From the IMG/VR virus record IMGVR_UViG_3300042695_000873, positions 1-36,013 of that record: a stretch of DNA of 36,013 bases. One strand, written 5' to 3'. The stretch is from a virus. Positions 6,577 to 12,859 of the stretch are shown in pieces; the stretch's first letter is position 1, and each line of letters opens with the position of its first letter. A program made the translations under genes and the position numbers. Under the pieces are notes generated by a model. The model saw only the letters and a list, made by a program, of their open reading frames with translations, ran no database searches and was not told the origin of the DNA.

Positions 6577-6803
6577 CGATCCTCCAAGGTATTCGCATCG
6601 GTCCTGAACTGACGGACGTACTCACGCAGTAACGCCCCTGTAGCAAACAGATTCTTCGGCTTCCTCGCAGACTGGATGGCAGTCTCCTCGTCCCGCTTGT
6701 CGGCCACCTCAGCCGCCACCTCTAAGGCATCGGCCAGGAATACCAGGGTGTCCGCATCGAACGAGTACACGCCCGGCTGCTTCGGCGCTGCGGCATCCGA
6801 CAT
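6573..6803 (-). CDS. Hypothetical small helical protein
   Basis: This 76-residue protein is mostly helical (FLADALEVAAEVADKRDEETA, then LREYVRQFRTDANTLED) and acidic. It starts at ATG 6803, overlapping the previous stop by one base, with GGAGGA upstream. No known motif is visible. It belongs to the small-gene train. Confidence 0.65.
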   Translation of the reverse strand: MSDAAAPKQPGVYSFDADTLVFLADALEVAAEVADKRDEETAIQSARKPKNLFATGALLREYVRQFRTDANTLEDR

Positions 6804-7024
6804 CAGTAGTCCTCCTCAACTAGGGTGTCATAGAACTTCTTCAACGCCTTCTGCATGAACGCGGCAGGATCGCAACCATCCTGATCGCACAGGTGCAGGA
6901 TGCTAACCACCAAATCCTGCATGACGTAGCCCTGGTCCGCATCGATATCACGGCCGGTGTCACGGGCGAACTGCTCGCACGCACGCAGGCCACGCTTCGC
7001 AATCGTCTTGTCTCCGGTAAGCAT
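6803..7024 (-). CDS. Hypothetical small helical protein
   Basis: This 73-residue protein contains KRGLRACEQFARDTGRDID and MQDLVVSILHLCDQDGCDP, both helical, and an acidic C-terminus. ATG 7024 is preferred over GTG 7027 because the GGGGGAA ribosome site is then at a usable distance and the TGATG junction matches the neighbours. No family is recognised. Confidence 0.65.
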   Translation of the reverse strand: MLTGDKTIAKRGLRACEQFARDTGRDIDADQGYVMQDLVVSILHLCDQDGCDPAAFMQKALKKFYDTLVEEDY

Positions 7025-7260
7025 CACTTCCCCCTGTACTGGTTGACCAAAGCCTGGACGGACTGCACGTCTACAGATCGTGCATCAAAATCCGGCAGGC
7101 CCTTCACCCCACGCTGACGGTATTCCTTCAGCCGTTTGCACACGGCCTGATGGGTTACCCCCAACTCCGCAGCCACATCGGTAATCGTACCGTCCGCATG
7201 CTTCATCACTGCGGCAATGAACTTCTCGGCCGATGTCTTCGGCGCTCGCTTCTTAGCCAT
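7024..7260 (-). CDS. Small helix-turn-helix DNA-binding protein
   Basis: A 78-residue protein with a clear HTH: FIAAVMKHADGTITDVAAELGVTHQAVCKRLKEYRQRG at about residues 12-50, with the turn at ELGVTHQ and recognition helix QAVCKRLKEY. The N-terminus is basic (MAKKRAPK). It probably binds DNA as a repressor or activator of phage genes. ATG 7260 has GGAGGTGAG five bases upstream. The C-terminal helix could dimerise. Targets could include the repeats at 12816-12984, which is inference only. Confidence 0.75.
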   Translation of the reverse strand: MAKKRAPKTSAEKFIAAVMKHADGTITDVAAELGVTHQAVCKRLKEYRQRGVKGLPDFDARSVDVQSVQALVNQYRGK

Positions 7261-7496
7261 CACTCACCTCCTGTCTCTAGCATGTGCGCAACCAGCCGCG
7301 TGCAGTCCCTCTGCAAGTCGGCGTCAAACGGATGCCCCCTGTTGGGCCCGGCAAACCAAGACTTCCATTGCCCAGTCGGCTCCTTAATCTCTATCCAAGT
7401 AACCCCCAGCTCTTTGGCGGCGCGCTCGCGTGCCATGCGGGCCCGCAAAGGCAATCGACTGTCTCCAGCGTGGACTCCGAACAGGAACTCAGCCAT
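7260..7496 (-). CDS. Hypothetical small protein
   Basis: This 78-residue protein has an arginine-rich helical segment (RLPLRARMARERAAKELGV) and a Trp-rich stretch (GQWKSWFAGPN). No family is recognised. It starts at ATG 7496 in a TGATG junction and ends one base into the next start. It may bind nucleic acid given its basic N-terminal half, but this is only composition. Confidence 0.6.
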   Translation of the reverse strand: MAEFLFGVHAGDSRLPLRARMARERAAKELGVTWIEIKEPTGQWKSWFAGPNRGHPFDADLQRDCTRLVAHMLETGGE

Positions 7497-7705
7497 CACA
7501 TCACCTCCGGGTTTCTATCACACCAGGACTGATACACATCCTCATCATCAGGCAACCATTGTACAACCTCGCCGCCCATTTCCAACGCGCCTCCGGTGTA
7601 GATCACGATCTGCCCCTCATCGTCCTCGCATATCCGGCAGTTGGGAAACATCTCCCGCACGATGCGGGCAAACTGTTTGCTGGTCCCATCAAACTCAGGG
7701 ATCAT
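7496..7705 (-). CDS. Hypothetical small acidic protein
   Basis: This 69-residue protein contains FARIVREMFPNCRICEDDEGQIVIYTG and an acidic C-terminus (LPDDEDVYQSWCDRN). It looks like a small alpha/beta fold. It starts at ATG 7705 with GGAGGAAGC upstream. It lies directly downstream of the strong hairpin plus T-run at 7715-7751, so its expression may depend on read-through of that site. Confidence 0.6.
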   Translation of the reverse strand: MIPEFDGTSKQFARIVREMFPNCRICEDDEGQIVIYTGGALEMGGEVVQWLPDDEDVYQSWCDRNPEVM

Positions 7706-7839
7706 GCTTCCTCCAAAAGAAAAAGCCTGATCTCCTGGTAGAGATCAGGCTCCAGTCGTCGGGCCAAAGACTCCGCCAGCACAAGCAGGCGGATCGCCTT
7801 GTCCACTGTCTCGTCAGTCCAATGATCGCTCCTTGCCAT
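7702..7839 (-). CDS. 45-residue putative protein containing a terminator-like hairpin
   Basis: The frame begins at ATG 7839 (or 7842), with GGAGGT 5 bases upstream, and ends at 7702 overlapping the next gene's ATG. The peptide is helical and acidic (TVDKAIRLLVLAESLARRLEP, ending FLLEEA). An 11-bp hairpin followed by a T-run lies within its last third. It also overlaps the 3' end of the upstream gene by 26 bases. The ribosome site argues for translation, and the hairpin argues for a regulated or leader-type frame. Confidence 0.5.
   Translation of the reverse strand: MARSDHWTDETVDKAIRLLVLAESLARRLEPDLYQEIRLFLLEEA
7715..7751 (-). terminator. Intrinsic terminator or attenuator inside the small-gene operon
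   Basis: On the minus strand a perfect 11-bp stem (7741-7751 with 7724-7734) encloses a 6-base loop and is followed by TTTTTCTTTT-type sequence (7724-7715). This is a textbook rho-independent terminator, yet it sits inside a translated frame with active-looking ribosome sites on both sides. Confidence 0.75.
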
Positions 7840-8113
7840 CATCTACCTCCGTGGTGATACCTTCGGCCTTGGCTATGGCTGCTAACGCACTGTCAATCAA
7901 ATCCCCCGTGCCGCCGTTCTCAATCACCCGGGCAACGAGGTGCCGAAGCGCCTCCAGCAACTCAGGGGCAGCGGCGATGAGGGGAATGTTGTCCCGCTGG
8001 TTGCGAGTGTAGACCGGGTAGCAAATCAGATCGCCGCCGTTCTCAGCGTACACCTCGTACAGTTCATCCTCTTCCGGCTCGCGAACGATCCACGGTCCAG
8101 GTGTATGTGCCAT
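7814..8113 (-). CDS. Small phage protein of the AAPELLEAL family
   Basis: This 99-residue protein carries MAHTPGPW at the N-terminus and IPLIAAAPELLEALRHLV in the middle. Both are hallmarks of a very widespread small phage protein of unknown function, usually found in early operons. An acidic strand-like segment (PEEDELYEVYAENGG) lies between. ATG 8113 is preferred, in a TGATG junction with a GGGAGAGAG purine site upstream. It overlaps the next small frame by 26 bases. Confidence 0.75.
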   Translation of the reverse strand: MAHTPGPWIVREPEEDELYEVYAENGGDLICYPVYTRNQRDNIPLIAAAPELLEALRHLVARVIENGGTGDLIDSALAAIAKAEGITTEVDDGKERSLD

Positions 8114-8349
8114 CACTCTCTCCCTTCTGCCATGTTCACAGCCATGTCGAACTCCTGCCACCGCTCATACGTCTCCGGATATCCAGCGTCAACGAGCAGG
8201 CGGATGGCATGCTTCAGTTGGTACAGCAACTCAGGGGAGGCGGCGAACAGATTGGCCAGACGTTTGCTGGCCACATAGTCTGCGGCAATCGCATCGCCCT
8301 GGTGAATCTCGCAGTGGTCGCCCTTGTCGATCACGGTCAGGTCAGTCAT
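8113..8349 (-). CDS. Small phage protein related to the AAPELLEAL family
   Basis: This 78-residue protein contains LANLFAASPELLYQLKHAIRLLVDAG, a clear variant of the AAPELLEALxxL motif in its downstream neighbour. This suggests an old tandem duplication. The N-terminal half is beta-like (TVIDKGDHCEIHQGDAIAADY). It starts at ATG 8349 in a TGATG junction. Function is unknown. Confidence 0.7.
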   Translation of the reverse strand: MTDLTVIDKGDHCEIHQGDAIAADYVASKRLANLFAASPELLYQLKHAIRLLVDAGYPETYERWQEFDMAVNMAEGRE

Positions 8350-8591
8350 CACTCATCCTCCTCTTCGTCCATCCATTGCAGCCCGACGAGAACCTTAACG
8401 ACAGGCTCCCCGGCAAACCGTTCGCGCTGAAACCCGAACACCCGCACGGCAGGGGCGTGGTCGTTGGGGATATACCCACGCTCCCACTCCACGCCGATGG
8501 GCGTCATGTCATCCAGTCCCTCTAGCAGGAACCGCAGAGAGCCGACCGTCATGCCGGCCCGCTGGGTCTGCGGAATGTTAGGCGCATCCAT
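8349..8591 (-). CDS. Hypothetical phage protein, acidic tail
   Basis: This 80-residue protein has a helical part (MTVGSLRFLLEGLDDMTPIGV), which recalls small phage proteins that begin with a T-V-G-x-L-x-x-x-L motif, then strands and the acidic end MDEEEDE. It starts at ATG 8591 in a TGATG junction. No function is known. The acidic DEEEDE tail recurs in its neighbours at 8591 and 10040. Confidence 0.65.
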   Translation of the reverse strand: MDAPNIPQTQRAGMTVGSLRFLLEGLDDMTPIGVEWERGYIPNDHAPAVRVFGFQRERFAGEPVVKVLVGLQWMDEEEDE

Positions 8592-8773
8592 CACTCATCC
8601 TCCTCGTCTGTAAATCGGTACGTTGCCACCTCGGTGATGGCATACACGCACGTATCCCTCTTCCCCTCGGCGCACTCGCCCTCGGCAAACGCAGTGGCAT
8701 CTTCCTTAGTGGAGTAGTAGCCAACGACATTGTCGTACTCATCAACCACGATGAAGTTATGGGGCCATGCCAT
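8591..8773 (-). CDS. Hypothetical small phage protein, acidic tail
   Basis: This 60-residue protein has strands and a helix: NFIVVDEYDNVVGYYSTKEDATAFAEGECA, then CVYAITEVATYRFTDEEDE. The pattern 'visible residue change, then ATAFAE' resembles small phage proteins with a one-helix alpha/beta fold. ATG 8773 overlaps the previous stop. Function is unknown. Confidence 0.65.
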   Translation of the reverse strand: MAWPHNFIVVDEYDNVVGYYSTKEDATAFAEGECAEGKRDTCVYAITEVATYRFTDEEDE

Positions 8774-8958
8774 CACGCAATCTCCAGTAAGTGAAGGATG
8801 TCGGACAGGACGGACTGCACATGTCGTACCTGAACAACATCCGGATCATTGTCCGGTCGGGGAAACTTTTTTAACTTGCGATCCAAGTCATGGAGTCGGC
8901 ATCGCAAAGCATCGCCAAGCTCAAACACCTGCTCGGCGGTGAGGTCCAGCTTAGGCAT
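8773..8958 (-). CDS. Hypothetical small helical protein
   Basis: This 61-residue protein is a helical hairpin: DLTAEQVFELGDALRCRLHDLDRKLKKF, then DVVQVRHVQSVLSDILHLLE. ATG 8958 is chosen for GGAGGTGG 4-5 bases upstream. It has coiled-coil character. No family is recognised. Confidence 0.65.
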   Translation of the reverse strand: MPKLDLTAEQVFELGDALRCRLHDLDRKLKKFPRPDNDPDVVQVRHVQSVLSDILHLLEIA

Positions 8959-9163
8959 TGACCACCTCCAAATGCACATTGCCACGGGTTGAATCCCACT
9001 CACAGTTTACCGGGTCATCGGACTCATCTGCCCGGTGATCCAGTACCAGGGTCCATCGTCCATACAGGTCACGGGCTGAAGCCTCTGCCTCTTCGCGGGT
9101 GGCAAACCGAATGCCATTGCCAGCCCACTCACCGCCCACCTTTACCATCGGTCGGTAACTCAT
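8951..9163 (-). CDS. Hypothetical small phage protein
   Basis: This 70-residue protein has GGEWAGNGIRFATREEAEASARDLYGRW, which matches a recurring small phage fold with a 'GNGIRFATxEEAxxxA' strand-helix element, seen also in archive phage early genes. It ends HLEVVNA. It starts at ATG 9163 overlapping the previous stop (ATGA). Function is unknown; the motif recognition is from memory. Confidence 0.65.
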   Translation of the reverse strand: MSYRPMVKVGGEWAGNGIRFATREEAEASARDLYGRWTLVLDHRADESDDPVNCEWDSTRGNVHLEVVNA

Positions 9164-9363
9164 GCGTCGTACTCCAGGTTCATGTAATTCCGCACCTTCG
9201 CCGCCAGTTCGTCCAAGCACTCGTCGCGAAAATCCAAGTGTGTTCCCAGTTCGTCGCGGCAACTTGCCTTGTGCAGCACCCAGTCCGCGCACTCCATGAG
9301 AGTGATGTAGTCGCACCTGTTGATGCCGCATGCGGCTAGCTCTTGGGCGTAGTCCCTGCTCAT
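9160..9363 (-). CDS. Hypothetical small cysteine-containing protein
   Basis: This 67-residue protein is acidic and helical (MECADWVLHKASCRDELG, then ECLDELAAKVRNYMNLEYDA) with four cysteines. No zinc motif is obvious. It starts at ATG 9363 with GGAG upstream. No family is recognised. Confidence 0.6.
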   Translation of the reverse strand: MSRDYAQELAACGINRCDYITLMECADWVLHKASCRDELGTHLDFRDECLDELAAKVRNYMNLEYDA

Positions 9364-9364
9364 G

Positions 9365-9493
9365 TCAGTTCTCCGTTCGTACTAGGTACACCCGGTGTCC
9401 ATGGAGCGAACGCCAAGTCCGCATCCATTCCTCCGCTTCCCAGCGGTCATCAAAGACCGCAATAACCTTCGTCCGTGTCTTCACTGCCCACAT
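9365..9493 (-). CDS. 42-residue hypothetical protein
   Basis: The frame begins at ATG 9493 with AAGGAGGTG 5 bases upstream, one of the best ribosome sites in the operon. The peptide contains TKVIAVFDDRWEAEEWMRTW and HGHRVYLVRTEN, strand-helix-strand. It ends one base before the next start. The strong ribosome site and sensible fold make it a likely gene despite its size. Confidence 0.65.
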   Translation of the reverse strand: MWAVKTRTKVIAVFDDRWEAEEWMRTWRSLHGHRVYLVRTEN

Positions 9494-9517
9494 AGCACAC
9501 CTCCTTGTGCGTGTCGG

Positions 9518-9715
9518 TCAATCCAAAACGTAGATGTCTCGGTAGCCTTTGATGGTCCCGGTCCCGTCCGACCCAGGCTTCACAACAACGAGCCGCATGA
9601 GTTCTTCGTTCTTGTGCATCAGATACACGTCGCATCCGTCCGCGTATCCGCCAGTCAAAAACTCCCGCAGTTCCTCAACCTTCAAAGCAGTCGGCAACTT
9701 CACTGTGGTTTCCAT
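9518..9715 (-). CDS. Hypothetical small protein
   Basis: This 65-residue protein is alpha/beta: ALKVEELREFLTGGYADGCDVYLMHKNEELMRLVVVKPG. It starts at ATG 9715 with GGAGGAATGCG upstream. It is probably a compact single-domain protein. Its first part overlaps the zinc-ribbon frame at 9675-9833. No family is recognised. Confidence 0.6.
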   Translation of the reverse strand: METTVKLPTALKVEELREFLTGGYADGCDVYLMHKNEELMRLVVVKPGSDGTGTIKGYRDIYVLD

Positions 9716-9833
9716 CGCATTCCTCCGGTGTAAACGTGTACACAATCCCACAATCCCGGCATCTCGCATGACCAAGGTCACCAAGAACACCGGCAAACGA
9801 CACCTCAACGCAGTCACATAGGGGGCATTGCAT
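9675..9833 (-). CDS. 52-residue zinc-ribbon protein
   Basis: A short frame starts at ATG 9833 with AGGAG upstream. It has MQCPLCDC, then CRDCGIVYTF about 22 residues later: a paired CxxC zinc-ribbon. It ends in an acidic tail, overlapping the next gene by 41 bases. The four spaced cysteines make a real zinc-binding protein likely. Confidence 0.65.
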   Translation of the reverse strand: MQCPLCDCVEVSFAGVLGDLGHARCRDCGIVYTFTPEECDGNHSEVADCFEG

Positions 9834-9836
9834 GGG

Positions 9837-10040
9837 TCACTCCTGATGGATGTGAATAAGGTTGTCGATCAGGGAGTCGCACCAGTTCCGCACCTCTTGC
9901 AGTACATCGATGGCGTCGTCTGGTGAGGCGACTGCCCCGCTTTCCTGGAGGGTTTCCAGCAACTCATGCAACAACCGATACTCCGCCTGTCCGACCTCGT
10001 CTGGGTCGGGCAGGATGTAGTCACCGATCCGCAGGGTCAT
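9837..10040 (-). CDS. Hypothetical small acidic protein
   Basis: This 67-residue protein begins MTLRIGDYILPDPDEVGQAEY and continues with helices (LLHELLETLQESG, VLQEVRNWCDSLIDNL). Two ATGs are adjacent (10043 and 10040); 10040 has the better ribosome-site distance from GAGGAGG. No family is recognised. Confidence 0.6.
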   Translation of the reverse strand: MTLRIGDYILPDPDEVGQAEYRLLHELLETLQESGAVASPDDAIDVLQEVRNWCDSLIDNLIHIHQE

Positions 10041-10237
10041 CATTCGTCCTCCTCGTCGGCGGCAGGTAAACACTCTTTGATCGCATCGCTGCCAGCTTCA
10101 ATCATGGCAGCCTGGATGTGGTCCTCGTTGGCATCTAGAAACTCGTTGCATTTCTGGACGCTCCAGTTAGGCCGTAGCTCCTGGATATCCACGGCGCACC
10201 ACGAAATGTCTGCGTATCTCTTGCGTTGCCTAGGCAT
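10040..10237 (-). CDS. Hypothetical phage protein with acidic tail
   Basis: This 65-residue protein starts RQRKRYADISWCAVDIQEL and continues SVQKCNEFLDANEDHIQAAM before an AADEEDE tail. The VDIQELRPNWS...CNEFL...HIQAAM pattern recalls small phage proteins of unknown function. ATG 10237 follows GAGGAGGAGAGCA. It overlaps the preceding gene by 8 bases. Confidence 0.65.
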   Translation of the reverse strand: MPRQRKRYADISWCAVDIQELRPNWSVQKCNEFLDANEDHIQAAMIEAGSDAIKECLPAADEEDE

Positions 10238-10559
10238 TGCTCTCCTCCTCCACGATGGCATCGATGTAGTGCCGGGCAATCTCATCCCAGTTCACAGAAC
10301 TGAGCGCAGCCGTGAGTAAATCCCCGTAGACACCGGGCAACTCTGGCCGGTTCTCCTCTGAGTAATACTGCTTCAGCCAGTCGGAGAACCGAAAGCGTGC
10401 CTCCTCCGCGACTGTAAGCCCCGTGTTGTACGCATCGGTCTGCGAGTGGATGCCACGGGCCACCTCGCGAAAGAAATCCTGGGAGCCCTGCTCGTTATCC
10501 ATCCACAGGTTGACCAGCCACGTTTCGTAGTTAGTCCAGCCGTTGTAGCGTTCGCTCAT
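10230..10559 (-). CDS. DUF7249-like phage protein
   Basis: A 109-residue protein that opens MSERYNGWTNYETWLVNLWM, the signature of a small family common in phages and cyanobacterial mobile DNA (YNGWxNYETWxVxLW). A long helical region and an acidic end (IDAIVEEESNA) follow. Function is unknown. The start overlaps no stop but lies just after a CACCTCC-type complement (GGAGGT) ribosome site. The family name is from memory. Confidence 0.7.
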   Translation of the reverse strand: MSERYNGWTNYETWLVNLWMDNEQGSQDFFREVARGIHSQTDAYNTGLTVAEEARFRFSDWLKQYYSEENRPELPGVYGDLLTAALSSVNWDEIARHYIDAIVEEESNA

Positions 10560-10562
10560 GTG

Positions 10563-10790
10563 TCACCTCCCAAAGATGGGCCCGCTGAAGGCAGCCAGCC
10601 GAAGCTGCACCTCCGCATCGCCCTTGTGCCGTTCAAAGTCTGACCAGCAGTCCGGGTAGCCATGCTTTTCAAACACGGCCTTGGCTTGCTCGCACCGTTC
10701 GACAACCTCTGTCCAGTTGCGTCGTTTCTGCGCCCGCGTGACCGCAGCCTTCAGCGAACGCAGTTTGGAATCCGTCAACGTGTATCCCAT
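10563..10790 (-). CDS. Hypothetical small protein
   Basis: This 75-residue basic helical protein contains KLRSLKAAVTRAQKRRNWTEV and CEQAKAVFEKHGYPDCWSDFERH. ATG 10790 lies one base after the previous gene's stop, with GAGGAG upstream. It may bind nucleic acid on charge grounds only. No family is recognised. Confidence 0.6.
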   Translation of the reverse strand: MGYTLTDSKLRSLKAAVTRAQKRRNWTEVVERCEQAKAVFEKHGYPDCWSDFERHKGDAEVQLRLAAFSGPIFGR

Positions 10791-10791
10791 G

Positions 10792-10968
10792 TCACTCCTC
10801 GTACTTGTAAAAGCCACAGCCATTGCCGTTCACATCAACCAGCCCGCCACAGGACTCGCCGTCCTTCTCGCAGCGGTTGGCAATCTGACGCAGCAGACGC
10901 ACCACCTCATGGGTAGGGTCATCCGCGAATGCGTCATCGTCACACCGAATCTCAACCACGAATCGCAT
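10792..10968 (-). CDS. Hypothetical small protein
   Basis: This 58-residue protein starts MRFVVEIRCDDDAFADDPTHEVVRLLRQIA. It resembles a short alpha/beta phage protein in which 'DNAAFxxDPxxEVxRILRxxAxRI' is a recurring pattern, and its C-terminus GLVDVNGNGCGFYKYEE fits that family. ATG 10968 has GGAGGTGTG upstream. Function is unknown. Confidence 0.7.
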   Translation of the reverse strand: MRFVVEIRCDDDAFADDPTHEVVRLLRQIANRCEKDGESCGGLVDVNGNGCGFYKYEE

Positions 10969-10969
10969 G

Positions 10970-11182
10970 TCACACCTCCGGAAGCAGTGGGATGGTGATG
11001 GAGGCGTGGATATTGCCAGACTGCGGCCGGCTGCTATCCCGCGTGACGAAATAAAGGACCGCCTGCTCGCCCTCCACACGCACATAAGCCTCGCGGCCGT
11101 AGCCATGCGAGGAGCAAAACTTCTGCAACTCTTCCGCCATGCGGGGAGCGTACAGAGACACAGTCTCACCCGGCTTTTTCAT
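10970..11182 (-). CDS. Hypothetical small protein
   Basis: This 70-residue protein has a helical start (SLYAPRMAEELQKFCSSHG) followed by strands (EAYVRVEGEQAVLYFVTRD, ASITIPLLPEV). It starts at ATG 11182. It ends two bases before the next start. No family is recognised. Confidence 0.6.
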   Translation of the reverse strand: MKKPGETVSLYAPRMAEELQKFCSSHGYGREAYVRVEGEQAVLYFVTRDSSRPQSGNIHASITIPLLPEV

Positions 11183-11190
11183 GTCTCACC

Positions 11191-12003
11191 TCACGCCTGA
11201 AGGATGGGCAGGTTGGCAACGGCCGACATAATCGCCTTGCCACCATGCCCGGGGATGTAAACGTCCACCAATTCCAGACCGACTTTCCGCCGGCCTGCCC
11301 CGTCGCACAGATTGCACGTCAGGCAGGACAGCCGATGGCCGGCTTCCTTACTGGCAGGACAGAGCCGTTCGCCCTCTACTGGCTCACCTCCACGCATGGT
11401 GCGGAAGGTACGCCAGCCGAGAGACTTGGCATGCTCGTATGACCAGGGGCCGGTAAGCCCATGGACGGATGCCATGAGAAACTGCTTGTAGCCCGCATAC
11501 TGCACGTTTGACCACTGGTGAGTATAACCCGTCCAACCGGACGAAATACTGGCCAGATGGCGGAGCAGCCACAGCGGAATCAGCACCGGCTCGCCATAGG
11601 TGCCGAAACGCACCTTGCGACCCTGGATGTACTGATCATGCAGAGCAGGGACATAGTCCACGTAACGGCCACGTTTGAACGCACCGTAGACCATGGCAGG
11701 CCCCTGCCCGACATTCACATAGCAGGCCCGAAAGTTCTTCTTCTTCCTAGACCTGCGTTTCTGCGTAGCAACTAGGCCACGCATGGGGCAATCGTTGCAG
11801 ATACCAACGTCACCCCCGGTACGCACCGCCTGAACCGGATGCACATGTGACCTAATGATGTAGGTCTGGAGCATCGTGCCCGTCTTGCTATTAGAAGACT
11901 TCCCCAGTGGCATGATCACCACATAGGGGCTGCCATCAAAAGCAGACGTACCCCGGTGCAGAATGACACCGAGCGGCTTGGCGGTGCGTGATCGTTTGAC
12001 CAT
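11191..12003 (-). CDS. Cysteine-motif phage protein (DUF7227-like)
   Basis: At 270 residues this is the largest protein in the minus-strand operon. It contains GICNDCPMRGLV and ACYVNVGQGPAMVYGAFKRG, then CPASKEAGHRLSCLTCNLCDG, with paired cysteines that could hold a metal or iron-sulfur site. The C-P..G ... CYVNVGQ arrangement is common in phage and plasmid proteins of unknown function. ATG 12003 has GGAGGT 4 bases upstream. About 300 bases without a gene separate it from the next gene upstream; that gap holds a large inverted repeat. The family name is from memory. Confidence 0.7.
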   Translation of the reverse strand: MVKRSRTAKPLGVILHRGTSAFDGSPYVVIMPLGKSSNSKTGTMLQTYIIRSHVHPVQAVRTGGDVGICNDCPMRGLVATQKRRSRKKKNFRACYVNVGQGPAMVYGAFKRGRYVDYVPALHDQYIQGRKVRFGTYGEPVLIPLWLLRHLASISSGWTGYTHQWSNVQYAGYKQFLMASVHGLTGPWSYEHAKSLGWRTFRTMRGGEPVEGERLCPASKEAGHRLSCLTCNLCDGAGRRKVGLELVDVYIPGHGGKAIMSAVANLPILQA

Positions 12004-12035
12004 ACGCACCTCCGTGAATGGCTACCGAACGGCAG

Positions 12036-12167
12036 CCGAATAGCACCCTCTGAGCGAACGGTGGGATTGCAGGCCACCGATGCCTAGCTAGCTTCGGGCG
12101 GTGGCGGCTCTCCCCGCGTTGACTACGCACCCCGTCGAATGCGTTTTGCCCAGAGGGGGCTATTCGG
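12036..12167. other. Imperfect inverted repeat with nested hairpins, candidate RNA structure
   Basis: Two 17-base arms (12036-12052 and 12151-12167) are inverted copies with one mismatch (ccgaatagcaccctctg and cagagggggctattcgg). Inside, gccaccg 12073-12079 pairs with cggtggc 12099-12105, and acgca 12125-12129 pairs with tgcgt 12140-12144. Together this gives a three-way-junction shape. The stretch lies in the leader of the 12003 gene and holds no convincing gene. Confidence 0.5.
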
Positions 12168-12319
12168 ACACCGTAGAAACGGCACCTGATCCCAGGCAGG
12201 CAGGCATTCAGGGACTTTAGTGCGGACGCGATGCCGCGACCCCTGCCCACCTGCCCAGGATCGGATGCCGGGACAGGGGTCACTGCTCCCCTGCCCGGCG
12301 GCCCGATTGCGAAACAGAA
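12168..12319. other. Gene-free stretch with alternative G/C-rich stems
   Basis: No convincing gene is seen. Gacccctg (12238-12245) pairs with caggggtc (12274-12281). The second arm can alternatively pair with the downstream cccctg (about 12297), so two mutually exclusive hairpins are possible. Overall C/G-rich composition makes chance pairing easy. Confidence 0.3.
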
Positions 12320-12514
12320 TCACGGACCATCCCAAAGACGGCCCTCATCCCTGTCCGCACACTCATCACACTGATAGCCCCTGCGTACATCAGCAGGGGT
12401 CAGTCTGTCCGGCTGCCTACACGTCGGGCAGGGGTGAATCCTGGGATTCCCCTTAGTAGCCCGCCGCAAAGCAGACCCGGGGCGTGCGAACTGAGAGCGA
12501 TTTTCATCGTCCAT
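12320..12514 (-). CDS. Small zinc-ribbon protein
   Basis: This 64-residue protein has a basic Arg/Lys N-terminus (SQFARPGSALRRATKGNPRI), then HPCPTCRQPDRLTPADVRRGYQCDECADR: two CxxC pairs 20 residues apart, a zinc ribbon. ATG 12514 follows AGGAG at about 8 bases. It may bind DNA, RNA or a protein partner. Upstream in the leader are two small hairpins. Confidence 0.7.
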   Translation of the reverse strand: MDDENRSQFARPGSALRRATKGNPRIHPCPTCRQPDRLTPADVRRGYQCDECADRDEGRLWDGP

Positions 12515-12556
12515 TGTTCGTACTCCTGGCCTCATCAGTACCCGCATCACGGGTAG

Positions 12557-12574
12557 ACCGGACTAGCGTCCGGT
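12557..12574. other. Perfect 7-bp hairpin between two small genes
   Basis: Accggac and gtccggt flank a 4-base loop (tagc). A second 5-bp hairpin, cccgc/gcggg-type, lies just left of it. There is no T-run on the minus strand, so it is not a typical terminator. It could stabilise or regulate the mRNA between the genes at 12584 and 12514. Confidence 0.35.
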
Positions 12575-12583
12575 TTCGGCCTA

Positions 12584-12739
12584 TCACATGCGTTGCCATG
12601 GGGCCCGCGTGGTCGGAAGGTCCACGCAGAGCCCGAACGCAATCGCATCCCAGATATCACGAATGCCGCCGTAGTCCCCTGGATACTTAAGGGTGGCTAG
12701 GGCTGCGGAGTAACGGCAGCGAAACCAGTTGTAGTCCAT
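12584..12739 (-). CDS. 51-residue protein, first gene of the minus-strand operon
   Basis: The protein has 51 residues and starts at ATG 12739 with AAGGAGGTGCG upstream. It contains DYNWFRCRYSAALATLKYPG and IRDIWDAIAFGLCVDLP, helical and aromatic. No family is recognised. As the first gene after the divergent control region it should be made earliest and most strongly. Confidence 0.6.
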   Translation of the reverse strand: MDYNWFRCRYSAALATLKYPGDYGGIRDIWDAIAFGLCVDLPTTRAPWQRM

Positions 12740-12815
12740 CGCACCTCCTTTGGCTGCCCGCATGCGCAGGAAGCAACACGCTTCCCCTTTCGCATTCGGT
12801 CGTATCGTCGTCGTC

Positions 12816-12837
12816 ATATATGGCGGGAGCGTACCAC
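12816..12837 (+). repeat. Direct repeat copy 1 in the divergent control region
   Basis: A 22-base word ending ggcgggagcgtaccac occurs here and again exactly at 12963-12984, in the same orientation, 147 bases apart. Copy 1 overlaps the likely start region of the minus-strand operon. Exact conservation in non-coding DNA suggests protein-binding sites. Confidence 0.75.
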
Positions 12838-12859
12838 CGTCCGGAAAAATTCCGGACGG
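12837..12859. promoter_or_regulatory. Perfect palindrome with 10-bp arms
   Basis: Ccgtccggaa (12837-12846) and ttccggacgg (12850-12859) are exact inverted copies around an aaa centre. This is the size and symmetry of a dimer-bound operator, and it could also form a hairpin. It touches the end of repeat copy 1. Confidence 0.65.
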
